DNA from: Bradyrhizobium canariense
GTDB taxonomy: Bacteria; Pseudomonadota; Alphaproteobacteria; Rhizobiales; Xanthobacteraceae
Direction of reading: 5' to 3'
NCBI RefSeq assembly: GCF_900105125.1
Contig: NZ_LT629750.1
Coordinates: forward strand, 930,001 to 994,000
DNA length: 64,000 nucleotides
The notes beneath the pieces were generated by a model. That model did not search any database. It worked only from the letters and a program-made list of their open reading frames with translations, and was not told the DNA's origin. Within the stretch, counting starts at the first letter, position 1. Each line of letters begins with the position of its first letter. Both the position numbers and the translations under genes were made by a program. This document shows positions 55,748-63,001 of this stretch, piece after piece.

Positions 55748-56716
55748 TCAGAAGCGCTCGCCCACCATCGCCTCGCTCCTGGCCCAGAGTGCCTTGGCGT
55801 GTACCGGATCGAGCGCGTAGGGCCGCACACCGGGGCTCACCGGGCTGACCAGCCCTTCGGTGATTTCCGACACTTGGCAGTTCTCGCAATAACGCCCGCC
55901 GACATCTTCGGCCTGGGCCACGACGGCGGCCCAGACCGAAGTCGCTGCGCCCTGTGGAGTCGTCTTGAACTGGAACGGCGGCTGGCCCGCCGCCGCGAGC
56001 TGGGCATTGATCTGCGCCACGAGATTTTCAAGTTCGCCAGGCGCCATGTGACGATCGAGTTCGGTCTTGATGCCGCCTGGATGCACCGCCGTCGCCCGCA
56101 CCCCGCGCGCCTTGTGCCGCTGGTCGAACTCCACCGCGAACAAGATGTTCGCGGTCTTGGAGCGGCCATAGGCGATCATCGGGTCATAGGGCGTGCGCTC
56201 GAAATTGGGATCGTCGAGGTCGACGTCCGAATAGCGGTGGCCGGAGGAGGCGACGTTGACCAGCCGCCCGCCAGGGGCGATCAGCGACGCGATACGGTTG
56301 ACCAGCACGAAATGGCCGAGATGGTTGGTGCCGAACTGCGTCTCGAAACCATCGGCGGTATGGCCGAACGGCGTCCGCATCACGCCGGCATTGGCGATCA
56401 CGACATCGAAGGAGCGGCCGTCGGCGACCAGCGCGTCGGCGCAGGCGCGCACGCTCTTGAGCGAAGCGAGATCGAGCTGGATCAGCTTGAGGCCGCCGCC
56501 ATTCGCCGCCTCCGCGCGAACCTGCGCGGTTGCCCGCTCCGCCTTGGCGACGTCGCGCACGGCGCCGACCACCTGCGCGCCATGCGCCGCCAGCGCCCGC
56601 GCCGTCTCCACGCCCAGTCCGGCGGATACGCCGGTAACGAGCACGCGCCTTCCGCGGAGATCGATTCCCGCCAGCACATCGTCGGTGGTGGACGTCGCGC
56701 CGAAGCTATTGGTCAT
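55748..56716 (-). CDS. SDR family oxidoreductase (retinol dehydrogenase/WWOX-like)
   Basis: A 322-residue SDR with the cofactor motif RRVLVTGVSAGLGVETARALAAHGAQVVGAVRD, a DLASLKSV turn, VIANAGVMRTPFGHTADGFETQFGTNHLGHFVL and active-site IAYGRSKTANI, the pattern of the retinol/protochlorophyllide reductase-like branch. A late CENCQ segment lies in the C-terminal part. ATG 56716 is preceded by AGGAG. It is divergent from a TetR gene and separated from it by a long palindrome, so TetR repression is likely. It is the first gene of the SDR pair. Confidence 0.92.
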   Translation of the reverse strand: MTNSFGATSTTDDVLAGIDLRGRRVLVTGVSAGLGVETARALAAHGAQVVGAVRDVAKAERATAQVRAEAANGGGLKLIQLDLASLKSVRACADALVADGRSFDVVIANAGVMRTPFGHTADGFETQFGTNHLGHFVLVNRIASLIAPGGRLVNVASSGHRYSDVDLDDPNFERTPYDPMIAYGRSKTANILFAVEFDQRHKARGVRATAVHPGGIKTELDRHMAPGELENLVAQINAQLAAAGQPPFQFKTTPQGAATSVWAAVVAQAEDVGGRYCENCQVSEITEGLVSPVSPGVRPYALDPVHAKALWARSEAMVGERF

Positions 56717-56793
56717 GACAAACTCCTTCATCTTTGGACACAGCTTTCCCCTGGTCGGCAACCCATTGTCTGCCAACCACTTTTGACGTAAGA

Positions 56794-56830
56794 GGAGAGT
56801 GTCTCCGTTTTAAATACGGAGACTCTCTCC
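56794..56830. promoter_or_regulatory. Long imperfect palindrome, TetR operator
   Basis: GGAGAG-t-GTCTCCGT...ACGGAGAC-t-CTCTCC forms a 37-bp near-perfect inverted repeat (arms 56794-56808 and 56816-56830, with one paired mismatch at 56800/56824). A third CTCTCCGTTTAT half-site overlaps its right end. It lies between the divergent SDR gene (start 56716) and TetR gene (start 56854), where a TetR dimer would control both. Confidence 0.82.
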
Positions 56831-56853
56831 GTTTATCAAGGGGTATTTTCAGC

Positions 56854-57438
56854 GTGGTCGATGAAAGGAAGGCCGCTACCGCCCGCAAGCCGCGCGCCGA
56901 CGCGCAGCGCAACCGCATCCGCTTGCTCGAAACCGCGAAGGCCGCCTTCGCTGAAAAAGGGCCCGGGGCCAGCCTCGATGAGATCGCGCGGACCGCGGGG
57001 GTAGGGGCCGGGACTCTCTACCGTCATTTTCCCACCCGCGACGCGCTGATCGAGGCGGTCTACTGCAATGAGACGGAGCAGCTTGTTGCGGCCGCCACAC
57101 GGTTAGCCGAAACACATTCCCCGACGAGCGCCTTGCGCGAATGGTTGCTGTTGTTCGTGGACTATATGGCCACCAAGCACGGGATGTACGAAGCGCTCAA
57201 TTCGATCGTCGGCGGCACGTCGGAGCTGTACTCGGCGTCCACGGAACAAATGAAGCGGGCAATTGCAAAGCTGATCGATCATGCGGTCGCGAGCGGCGAC
57301 ATCCGTCTGGATCTCGACCCGCTCGACCTGCTGCGTGCACTGGCCGGCGTTGCGAACATGAGTGCGGGACCGGATGGAAAGCAGGCCGCCAAACGTATGG
57401 TCGACATCCTGATCGCGGGCGTCCGGATCCAGACGTGA
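56854..57438 (+). CDS. TetR-family transcriptional regulator (first of two paralogues)
   Basis: A 194-residue TetR regulator with the DNA-binding domain RADAQRNRIRLLETAKAAFAEKGPGASLDEIARTAGVGAGTLYRHFPTRDALIEAVY and a helical effector domain with a late RMVDILIAGVR. Start GTG 56854 (VVDERKAATARK) is chosen because earlier in-frame codons run back through the operator. A GGGG stretch lies upstream. It is divergent from the SDR pair. It shares the same recognition helix pattern (GVGxGTxYRHFPxR) and C-terminal form with the second TetR at 59.5 kb, so the two are paralogues. The ligand is unknown. Confidence 0.92.
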   Translation: MVDERKAATARKPRADAQRNRIRLLETAKAAFAEKGPGASLDEIARTAGVGAGTLYRHFPTRDALIEAVYCNETEQLVAAATRLAETHSPTSALREWLLLFVDYMATKHGMYEALNSIVGGTSELYSASTEQMKRAIAKLIDHAVASGDIRLDLDPLDLLRALAGVANMSAGPDGKQAAKRMVDILIAGVRIQT

Positions 57439-57447
57439 GTCGTCATC

Positions 57448-57471
57448 GGCGGTGTCGATGAAATTGATGCC
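57448..57471 (-). pseudogene. Short aldo/keto reductase scar
   Basis: On the minus strand this 24-base stretch and its flank read GINFIDTAD, the signature of aldo/keto reductases. It differs at only two positions from the corresponding part of the intact reductase gene (59281-59304). No more of the gene is recognisable here. It lies 10 bases after the TetR stop and probably marks a deletion or recombination point. Confidence 0.45.
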
Positions 57472-57546
57472 GGCGTGCGGCTGACATCCTGATAGTGGTT
57501 GCGGTTTTCCTGAACACGCAGTGTGTCCAGAGCCTGGTGACCGACA

Positions 57547-58310
57547 TCACCACGGGATCGTTTCGTTTTCCCAGCGCGTGAACGTCCCCGTCGGACCATC
57601 CGCGCCGAGCAGCGCGACGCGCACCGCCTCGCGGGCGCCCTCCTCGACAGTCTCTGTGCCCGCATATCCGTTGAGGTTCGTTTTGGTGAAGCCCGGGGAG
57701 ACGGCGTTGACCCTGATCCCCTCTGGCTCCAGCTCAAGCGCCATGGCGACCGTCAAGGCGTTGAGCGCCGTCTTGGACGCCGGATACACGGGGCCGAAGA
57801 TCGCGCGGTAGGGGTAGGTCGGGTCCGAGTTCGTCGTCAGCGACCCGACGCCGCTCGACACGTTGACGATCCGGGCGCCCGGCGTCTCGCGCAGGAGCGG
57901 CAGCATCGCCTGGTAGACGGCGAGGACGCCGAACACGTTGGTGTCCCATACTGCGCGCATTTCATCGAGGGACACGTTGCTCGGGCGGGTCGTGGCCGCG
58001 TAGTCCTCGACGGACTGGTCGGGCCGCTTGTTCGTATTCGAGATCGCCGCGTTCTGGATCAGCACGTCGAGGCGGCCGAACGCGCTGCGAATGCGCTCCG
58101 CGGCGGCGGTGATCGAAGCCTGATCCGTCACGTCGAGTTGGAGCGCGTGGGCGTCCGGCCCAACTTCCTTGGCCGCGGCCTCGCCACGCTCGAGGTTGCG
58201 CGATCCGACCAGTACGGTGAAGCCGTGCGCTACGAGATCCTTGGCGATCTGAAGACCGATTCCTTGGTTGGCCCCGGTGATCAGGGCGACGGGTTGTGCT
58301 GCATCGTCAT
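57547..58310 (-). pseudogene. SDR family oxidoreductase with an apparent frameshift at codon 8-9
   Basis: The body is a classical SDR: VALITGANQGIGLQIAKDLVAHGFTVLVGSR, LQLDVTDQASI, VLIQNAAIS, active-site VSSGVGSL and YPASKTALNAL, and a C-terminus ending FTRWENETIPW. That frame has no ATG, GTG or TTG upstream of the Rossmann motif. A well-placed start with ribosome site AAGGAG and ATG at 58310 (second ATG 58304) is in a different frame and meets TGA after MTMQHNPSP. A one-base indel near 58283-58290 would join them. From ATG 58131 only a protein without cofactor motif would be made. It is either a recent pseudogene or a sequencing error. Confidence 0.75.
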
Positions 58311-58337
58311 CTCCTTCGAATAGGTGCTGTTCAATCT

Positions 58338-58378
58338 GGCAATCTCCCGAGTTGCGCCGGCAATCTCCGGAGTTGCGT
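58338..58378. repeat. Tandem ~20-bp direct repeat
   Basis: GGCAATCTCCCGAGTTGCGCC (58338-58358) is followed directly by GGCAATCTCCGGAGTTGCGT (58359-58378). It lies between the aldo/keto reductase stop and the frameshifted SDR start, just upstream of the latter's ribosome site, so it could be a regulatory site or a slippage product. Confidence 0.7.
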
Positions 58379-58404
58379 GGCTTCCGCGCCCTGTTCTTCG
58401 GGAT

Positions 58405-59436
58405 CTATGCGGCGGCACGTTCGTGGGTGGGCCGGCGGCGTAGATCGGCCTTCAGGATCGCTGGCGGAGTGTAGGCGGCCTCATTCAACCCAACGTCGGT
58501 TCCGGGCGGGACGATCTGATCGATCCGGTCCAGCACGTCATCACTGAGACGAACCTCGGCGCCGGCGAGCAGATCGTCGAGATGCTGCATCGTGCGCGGC
58601 CCAAGAATGGCCGACGTCACGCCCGGGTGAGCCATCACGAAAGCCATCGCCATGTGGGTGAGCGACAGCCCCGCCTCATCCGCCAGCGGAATGAGCTGCT
58701 CGACCGCATCCAGACTGCGCTCATCGGACATCTGCCTGGGGAAGTATTTCACCCGTAGGCTGTCGGGCAGCGGCCGCCCCTTGCGGTAGCGGCCCGTGAG
58801 CATCCCCTTCGACAGCGGGCTCCAGACGAGGACGCCCATGCCGTAGCGCTCGCAGGTGGGCAGCATGTCGAATTCGATACCGCGATCGAGGATCGAGTAC
58901 GGCGGTTGCTCGGTCCGGAAACGCGCGAGCCCGCGCCGCTCGGCAACCCACTGCGCTTCGACGATCTCCGATACCGGGAAGGTCGAGGAGCCGATCGCGC
59001 GGACCTTGCCGGCACGCATCAGATCGGTGAGGGCGGACAGCGTCTCCTCGATATCGGTGTCGGGCGAGGGGCGGTGGATCTGGTAAAGGTCGATGTAGTC
59101 GGTCTGCAGACGACGCAGCGAGTTGTCCACCTCCTGCATGATCCAACGCCGCGACGTGCCCTGCTGGTTGGGATCGTCGCCCATCGGCCCGTACACTTTG
59201 GTCGCGAGCACGATCTTGTCGCGCCGGCCCTTAAGGGCCTTGCCGACGATCTCCTCGGACTCCCCCGCGCTGTAGCGGTCGGCGGTATCGATGAAGTTGA
59301 TGCCGAAATCCAGGGCCTTGTGGATGATGCGGATGGCGTCGTCGTGATCGGGATTGCCGATCCCGCCGAACATCATCGCGCCCAGGCAGTAGGGGCTGAC
59401 CTTGATGCCGGTTCGGCCCAACGAGCGATATTGCAC
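58405..59436 (-). CDS. Aldo/keto reductase
   Basis: A 343-residue NADPH-dependent reductase of the AKR fold. It shows VQYRSLGRTGIKVSPYCLGAMMFGG, the Asp/Tyr pair in NFIDTADRYSAGESEEIVGKAL, the Lys in KIVLATKVYG, the His in DLYQIHRPSPDTDIEETL, and the C-terminal HPGVTSAILGPRTMQHLDDLL. The start is GTG 59436, preceded by GGAAG at normal spacing; the frame is open upstream to 59688 without similarity. It is divergent from the second TetR gene across a cluster of GGAAC/GTTCC palindromes. It likely reduces a carbonyl compound as part of a detoxification or catabolic module with the SDRs. Confidence 0.93.
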   Translation of the reverse strand: MQYRSLGRTGIKVSPYCLGAMMFGGIGNPDHDDAIRIIHKALDFGINFIDTADRYSAGESEEIVGKALKGRRDKIVLATKVYGPMGDDPNQQGTSRRWIMQEVDNSLRRLQTDYIDLYQIHRPSPDTDIEETLSALTDLMRAGKVRAIGSSTFPVSEIVEAQWVAERRGLARFRTEQPPYSILDRGIEFDMLPTCERYGMGVLVWSPLSKGMLTGRYRKGRPLPDSLRVKYFPRQMSDERSLDAVEQLIPLADEAGLSLTHMAMAFVMAHPGVTSAILGPRTMQHLDDLLAGAEVRLSDDVLDRIDQIVPPGTDVGLNEAAYTPPAILKADLRRRPTHERAAA

Positions 59437-59498
59437 TGTCGTCTTCCTTTGTGCGTCGCTGTGGCCAAAGCCGCCGCGCCGCGTTATGAGTATTAAGT

Positions 59499-59532
59499 GG
59501 AACGTTATTCCGTTTATACGGAACGATGTTCC
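59499..59532. promoter_or_regulatory. Clustered palindromes, TetR operator
   Basis: Three overlapping inverted repeats: GGAAC-GTT-ATTCC (59499-59511, one mismatch), TTCCGT-TTAT-ACGGAA (59508-59523, perfect) and GGAAC-GAT-GTTCC (59520-59532, perfect). They lie between the divergent aldo/keto reductase and TetR starts. The core CCGTTTATACGG is shared in form with the operator at 56.8 kb. Confidence 0.82.
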
Positions 59533-60194
59533 GTTTTGCAAGTGGGCTGTGGCTGGCTGCGGTGAAGGGCAAATCGAAAAAGCAGGACGAGGGGACGAAG
59601 CCTCGTGAGAGCGCGGACCGGCGGGTGCGCGCCGACGCCCAGCGCAATATCGATACGTTGCTCCAGACGGCCATGGCGGTGTTCGCAACCTCTGGAGTGG
59701 ATGCTCCTGTCCGAGAGATCGCCGAGAAGGCCGGCGTCGGCGTCGGGACTGTTTACCGCCACTTTCCGCAGCGCTCTGATCTCATCGCGGCGGTTCTCCG
59801 TCGAGAAATCGATGCCTGCGCCGACGCTGCACCGATTTTGGTTGCCGAGCACAAGCCAGGCGAGGCGCTGGCGCGATGGATGCAGCGCTATGCGGCCTTC
59901 ATTGCAGCCAAACGCGGGCTCGCCAAGGCTCTGCACTCGGGAGATCCGGCGTTCGACAATTTGCCAGGTTACTTCGATCAGCGACTCCGGCCCGCCCTTC
60001 GCGCGCTTCTCGAGGCTGCCACCGCCGCCGGCGAGGTCCGCGCCGATGTCGATGCCGACGACCTTCTGGGCGCGGTGGCGAGCTTGTGCATGTCAGCCCA
60101 CAATGCCGGACCCGGCCGTGCGGAGCGCATGGTCGCTCTCCTCGTCGACGGGCTCCGCTACGGCGCGAGCCAATCGGTGAATACGCCTTCCTGA
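59526..60194 (+). CDS. TetR-family transcriptional regulator (second of two paralogues)
   Basis: A regulator of up to 222 residues with the DNA-binding domain VRADAQRNIDTLLQTAMAVFATSGVDAPVREIAEKAGVGVGTVYRHFPQRSDLIAAVL and an all-helical ligand domain ending RMVALLVDGLRYG. ATG 59526 lies inside the operator cluster; GTG 59562 (VKGKSKKQDEG) is an alternative start, and neither has a good ribosome site. It is divergent from the aldo/keto reductase gene. The close match of its recognition helix with that of the first TetR suggests related or overlapping operator recognition. Confidence 0.9.
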   Translation: MFRFASGLWLAAVKGKSKKQDEGTKPRESADRRVRADAQRNIDTLLQTAMAVFATSGVDAPVREIAEKAGVGVGTVYRHFPQRSDLIAAVLRREIDACADAAPILVAEHKPGEALARWMQRYAAFIAAKRGLAKALHSGDPAFDNLPGYFDQRLRPALRALLEAATAAGEVRADVDADDLLGAVASLCMSAHNAGPGRAERMVALLVDGLRYGASQSVNTPS

Positions 60195-60359
60195 CATGAG
60201 TTGGCGAGGCTCCGGATGGCGCCGCGCGACAGGCCAGATCGGCTGCTCAGAGCAGTACCCAATCCCTTGCAACAGTGCCGGAAGCGCGTGCCGCGCGTGA
60301 CTGCGGCTGCGGGTCCGCAGGCGCGGGAGCCTCGATAGGTGCGATCAGCCGGCGATTGG

Positions 60360-61607
60360 TCATGCGATCCAACCGGAAAGAGCGCGCTTGTTGGCAAGCT
60401 TGTCGAGCGTACGTACCGTGCGGTCTAACGCTGAACTCCATTCGGCTTCGTCGCGCGCGTAGCAAACCCGGAAATGGCCGCCGCTTGCGGGTCCAAATTG
60501 GTAGCCGGGACTGACCAGCACCGAAGCCTCGGTGAGAAGAGCCTCGGCCACTACCGGTCCGGGGAGGCCAAGGGCGCTGGCGTCGACCCACGCATAAGCG
60601 GTGCCGCGTTGCGGCTTTAGTTTGAGCCACGGAAGTTGGCGCAGCTTATGGTTGGTGAGTGTTCTTAGTGCGCTGAAAGCCGCTATGCGTTCCGCCAGCC
60701 AGGCATGATCGTCGCGTAGCCAGCAAGTGAGCAGATGCTGCGCATAAGCCGGCGCTCGTAGAGCCGTGATGGTTAAAACGTTTTCAATGCGCATCGCGAT
60801 GGCTGCAGGCGCAACAACCACGCCGAGTCGATAGCCGCTCAAAGATTCGGTTTTGCTCGGGCCGAGCAGTGTCACCGTTCGCTCGAACATGCCGGGTTGC
60901 GCAGCCAAGTGAGTAAACGACCCTTCGTGGATTAGCCTGGCATAGAGCTCATCCACCAGGACGGTGACCTCGTAACGGTTTGCGAGTTCCGCAATACGGC
61001 CGATCACCGCCTCAGAAAATACCGCCCCGGTGGGATTGTTGGGATGGGAGAACACAAACAACCGGGCGCCGCGATGCGCGAATTCAGCTTCCAGCACATC
61101 GAAATCAGGATGCGGATCGTCAGCATCGAGACGCAACGGGACATGGCCGGCTTCCGCACCGAGGAAGCGAATGATCCGTTCACTGAAGAGATAGTCCGGA
61201 TCCATTAGCGCAACGCGATCACCTTCCTGCACCAGCGCGCCCAGGGATGCGAACAGGCCGCCCTGCGTACCCGGGGTTAAGATGACGTTTCGCTCGGGGT
61301 CTAGCGCGATGCCGACAAACGTACCGACGGTGTCGGCCACCGTCTTAAGAATGTCGGGATGTCCACGATAGCCTGTGTAGGCGAGAGCTCCATCGCGCGC
61401 GGCCCGAGCAAAGACCTCATCGGCCCACGGAGGCGGTGGAAACCTCACGGTGTCGAAGTGCGTGGTGTCGAGAAATCCGGCCGGTGCGTTGGCCAACAAA
61501 TCGAGATCGGCCTGTCGTACTGTTTTCTCTGCCAAACCGGGGCGGCCGGAAATTTGCAAACGGGCCAGGCGGTCTTGAGGCGCGTTTGGTCGAGTGGGAT
61601 CCTGCAT
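60360..61607 (-). CDS. PLP-dependent class I/II aminotransferase
   Basis: A 415-residue fold-type I aminotransferase. It shows YTGYRGHPDILKTVADTVG, VILTPGTQGGLFASLGALVQ, SHPNNPTGAVFS (188-199), VLVDELYARL, the PLP lysine Lys252 in LLGPSKTESLSGYRLGVVVAP and an FRVCYARDE carboxylate-binding Arg near the C-terminus. It is the second gene of a minus-strand pair, about 80 bases after the NicX/M29-like gene. A valine/aspartate/aromatic-type specificity cannot be decided. It probably acts in breakdown of a nitrogen-containing compound, together with its partner and the divergent hydantoinase-like gene. Confidence 0.92.
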   Translation of the reverse strand: MQDPTRPNAPQDRLARLQISGRPGLAEKTVRQADLDLLANAPAGFLDTTHFDTVRFPPPPWADEVFARAARDGALAYTGYRGHPDILKTVADTVGTFVGIALDPERNVILTPGTQGGLFASLGALVQEGDRVALMDPDYLFSERIIRFLGAEAGHVPLRLDADDPHPDFDVLEAEFAHRGARLFVFSHPNNPTGAVFSEAVIGRIAELANRYEVTVLVDELYARLIHEGSFTHLAAQPGMFERTVTLLGPSKTESLSGYRLGVVVAPAAIAMRIENVLTITALRAPAYAQHLLTCWLRDDHAWLAERIAAFSALRTLTNHKLRQLPWLKLKPQRGTAYAWVDASALGLPGPVVAEALLTEASVLVSPGYQFGPASGGHFRVCYARDEAEWSSALDRTVRTLDKLANKRALSGWIA

Positions 61608-61686
61608 CTGGTTTTCTCCAGAGATGAATTAGGGGAGCAACGCCAAGGCGGGCATCCGCCGCGAGCTTGATCGCGGCGGATTCGAA

Positions 61687-62691
61687 TTAAGCTCGTCCGC
61701 TGTGGATGACGTCGGCTTCCGGCAACAACCACTTGCCGTCCTTGAGCACGATCTTGCCGTCGAGCGAGAGAGTCGGCTTCCACATCAGCGAATCGAAATG
61801 GGTAAGGGTCTTCACTTCACCGCCCAGGAGGACGCTGGTCCCGATGCCGATATGGGCAGTCCCGTAGACGCCTTCGTCATGCAACATGACCCCCTCCATG
61901 GGGCAATGTGGATTGAGGCCGAACGAGATCTGGGCGATGTTGTAGACGGCCGGGTCTCCCTGACGGGCCAACAGTTGATCGAGAAAATCCGCCTGATAGC
62001 CGCCGGAGATGCGGGTCACACGACCATTGCCGACATCGAACCGTATCGGCTCCTTGACCAGGCCGACCCCGTAGTAGGGGATGCTCGCATCGACGATAAT
62101 CACGCCTTCCGAAGTCCCCTCAATGGGAGACGAACTGCATTCGATGTTGGGCACGGTCGTGAAGTCGCCCGGCTTGCGAACCAGGCCGCAATGCGGGTTC
62201 GAGGGCCGGCCTTTCAGACTGAGACGCAAATCTGTGCCAGCGGGTGTGGTGAGATGCACCTTGTCGCAATTGGCAAGAAGTTCGCCGACTTTAAAGCAGA
62301 GCGGGCGGATCGCCTCAAAATCGGCGTTGATGCCACCTGTCACAAGCATGTTTGGATTGAACTGCGACAGCATGATGCCGCGCGCGCCATTTCCGATGGC
62401 GGTGCGGGTCGCATAAGTATGAGTGATCGACTGCTTGACTGGCGTGAACAGCACGTTTGCCGCCGACATCGCCGCGGCGACAGTCTTGGTTGGCTCTTCA
62501 CCATCGATCGATCGCGGTGGCATCACGATGATATTGACCGCGTCGGTACGCTCGAGTGCGGCCGCCGCCACTGCTTCGGCGACGCGATGCCCGGCGAAAT
62601 CGGTCACAATGACGACTTCCTCTCCCGGCTGCACATTCGCGCAGGTCGTCACCAGTTTGCGGGCCCCCCGCAGCATCAACAGATTGTCCAA
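61687..62691 (-). CDS. NicX / M29 aminopeptidase-like metalloprotein
   Basis: A protein of about 335 residues in the group that joins M29 aminopeptidases with 2,5-dihydroxypyridine 5,6-dioxygenase (NicX). It shows PGEEVVIVTDFAGHRVAEAVAAAA, a Glu in NIECSSSPIEGTSEG, SFGLNPHCPMEGVMLHDEGVYGTAHIGIGTS and HFDSLMWKPTLSLDGK, with His and His-x-Asp metal ligands. TTG 62691 is preceded by AAGGAG at eight bases; ATG 62676 and ATG 62760 are alternatives. NicX opens the pyridine ring in nicotinate breakdown, whereas M29 members cleave peptides. The context (aminotransferase, hydantoinase-like) does not decide. The call is to the superfamily. Confidence 0.78.
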   Translation of the reverse strand: MDNLLMLRGARKLVTTCANVQPGEEVVIVTDFAGHRVAEAVAAAALERTDAVNIIVMPPRSIDGEEPTKTVAAAMSAANVLFTPVKQSITHTYATRTAIGNGARGIMLSQFNPNMLVTGGINADFEAIRPLCFKVGELLANCDKVHLTTPAGTDLRLSLKGRPSNPHCGLVRKPGDFTTVPNIECSSSPIEGTSEGVIIVDASIPYYGVGLVKEPIRFDVGNGRVTRISGGYQADFLDQLLARQGDPAVYNIAQISFGLNPHCPMEGVMLHDEGVYGTAHIGIGTSVLLGGEVKTLTHFDSLMWKPTLSLDGKIVLKDGKWLLPEADVIHSGRA

Positions 62692-63001
62692 GTCACCATC
62701 TCCTTCACAATTTTTGCCGCATCCGACGAACCGAGCCGTCGATGCGAATGACCGGGTCATCCGCCCGGATCGGCGCCATCTCGGCTTAGGTGAAGTCTTT
62801 TATTGATATAAAAAACAATTTGCAAGGAGGCGAGCGATATGGATTTTCGCTGGTGAGATGCCGATAATTTAAGCGGATGTGCTAAAAATATGGCTGAAAT
62901 GGTTGGTCATTGGTCGAATCCTGCGCATGGTGAGGGTTGCGCAGTATTGTTTTTTATGTAGATATTGTTCCAGAGAATATGTGCCGGGGAGGCTGGGATT
63001 T
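62692..63001. other. Divergent promoter region with inverted repeat
   Basis: About 310 bases between divergent catabolic genes, AT-rich in part. CTGCGCA (62921-62927) and TGCGCAG (62938-62944) form a perfect 7-bp inverted repeat with a 10-base spacer, about 60 bases before the hydantoinase-like start; it is a candidate operator. A strong AAGGAGG (62824-62830) precedes ATG 62839, which opens a five-codon frame (MDFRW). This could be a leader peptide or chance. Confidence 0.45.
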
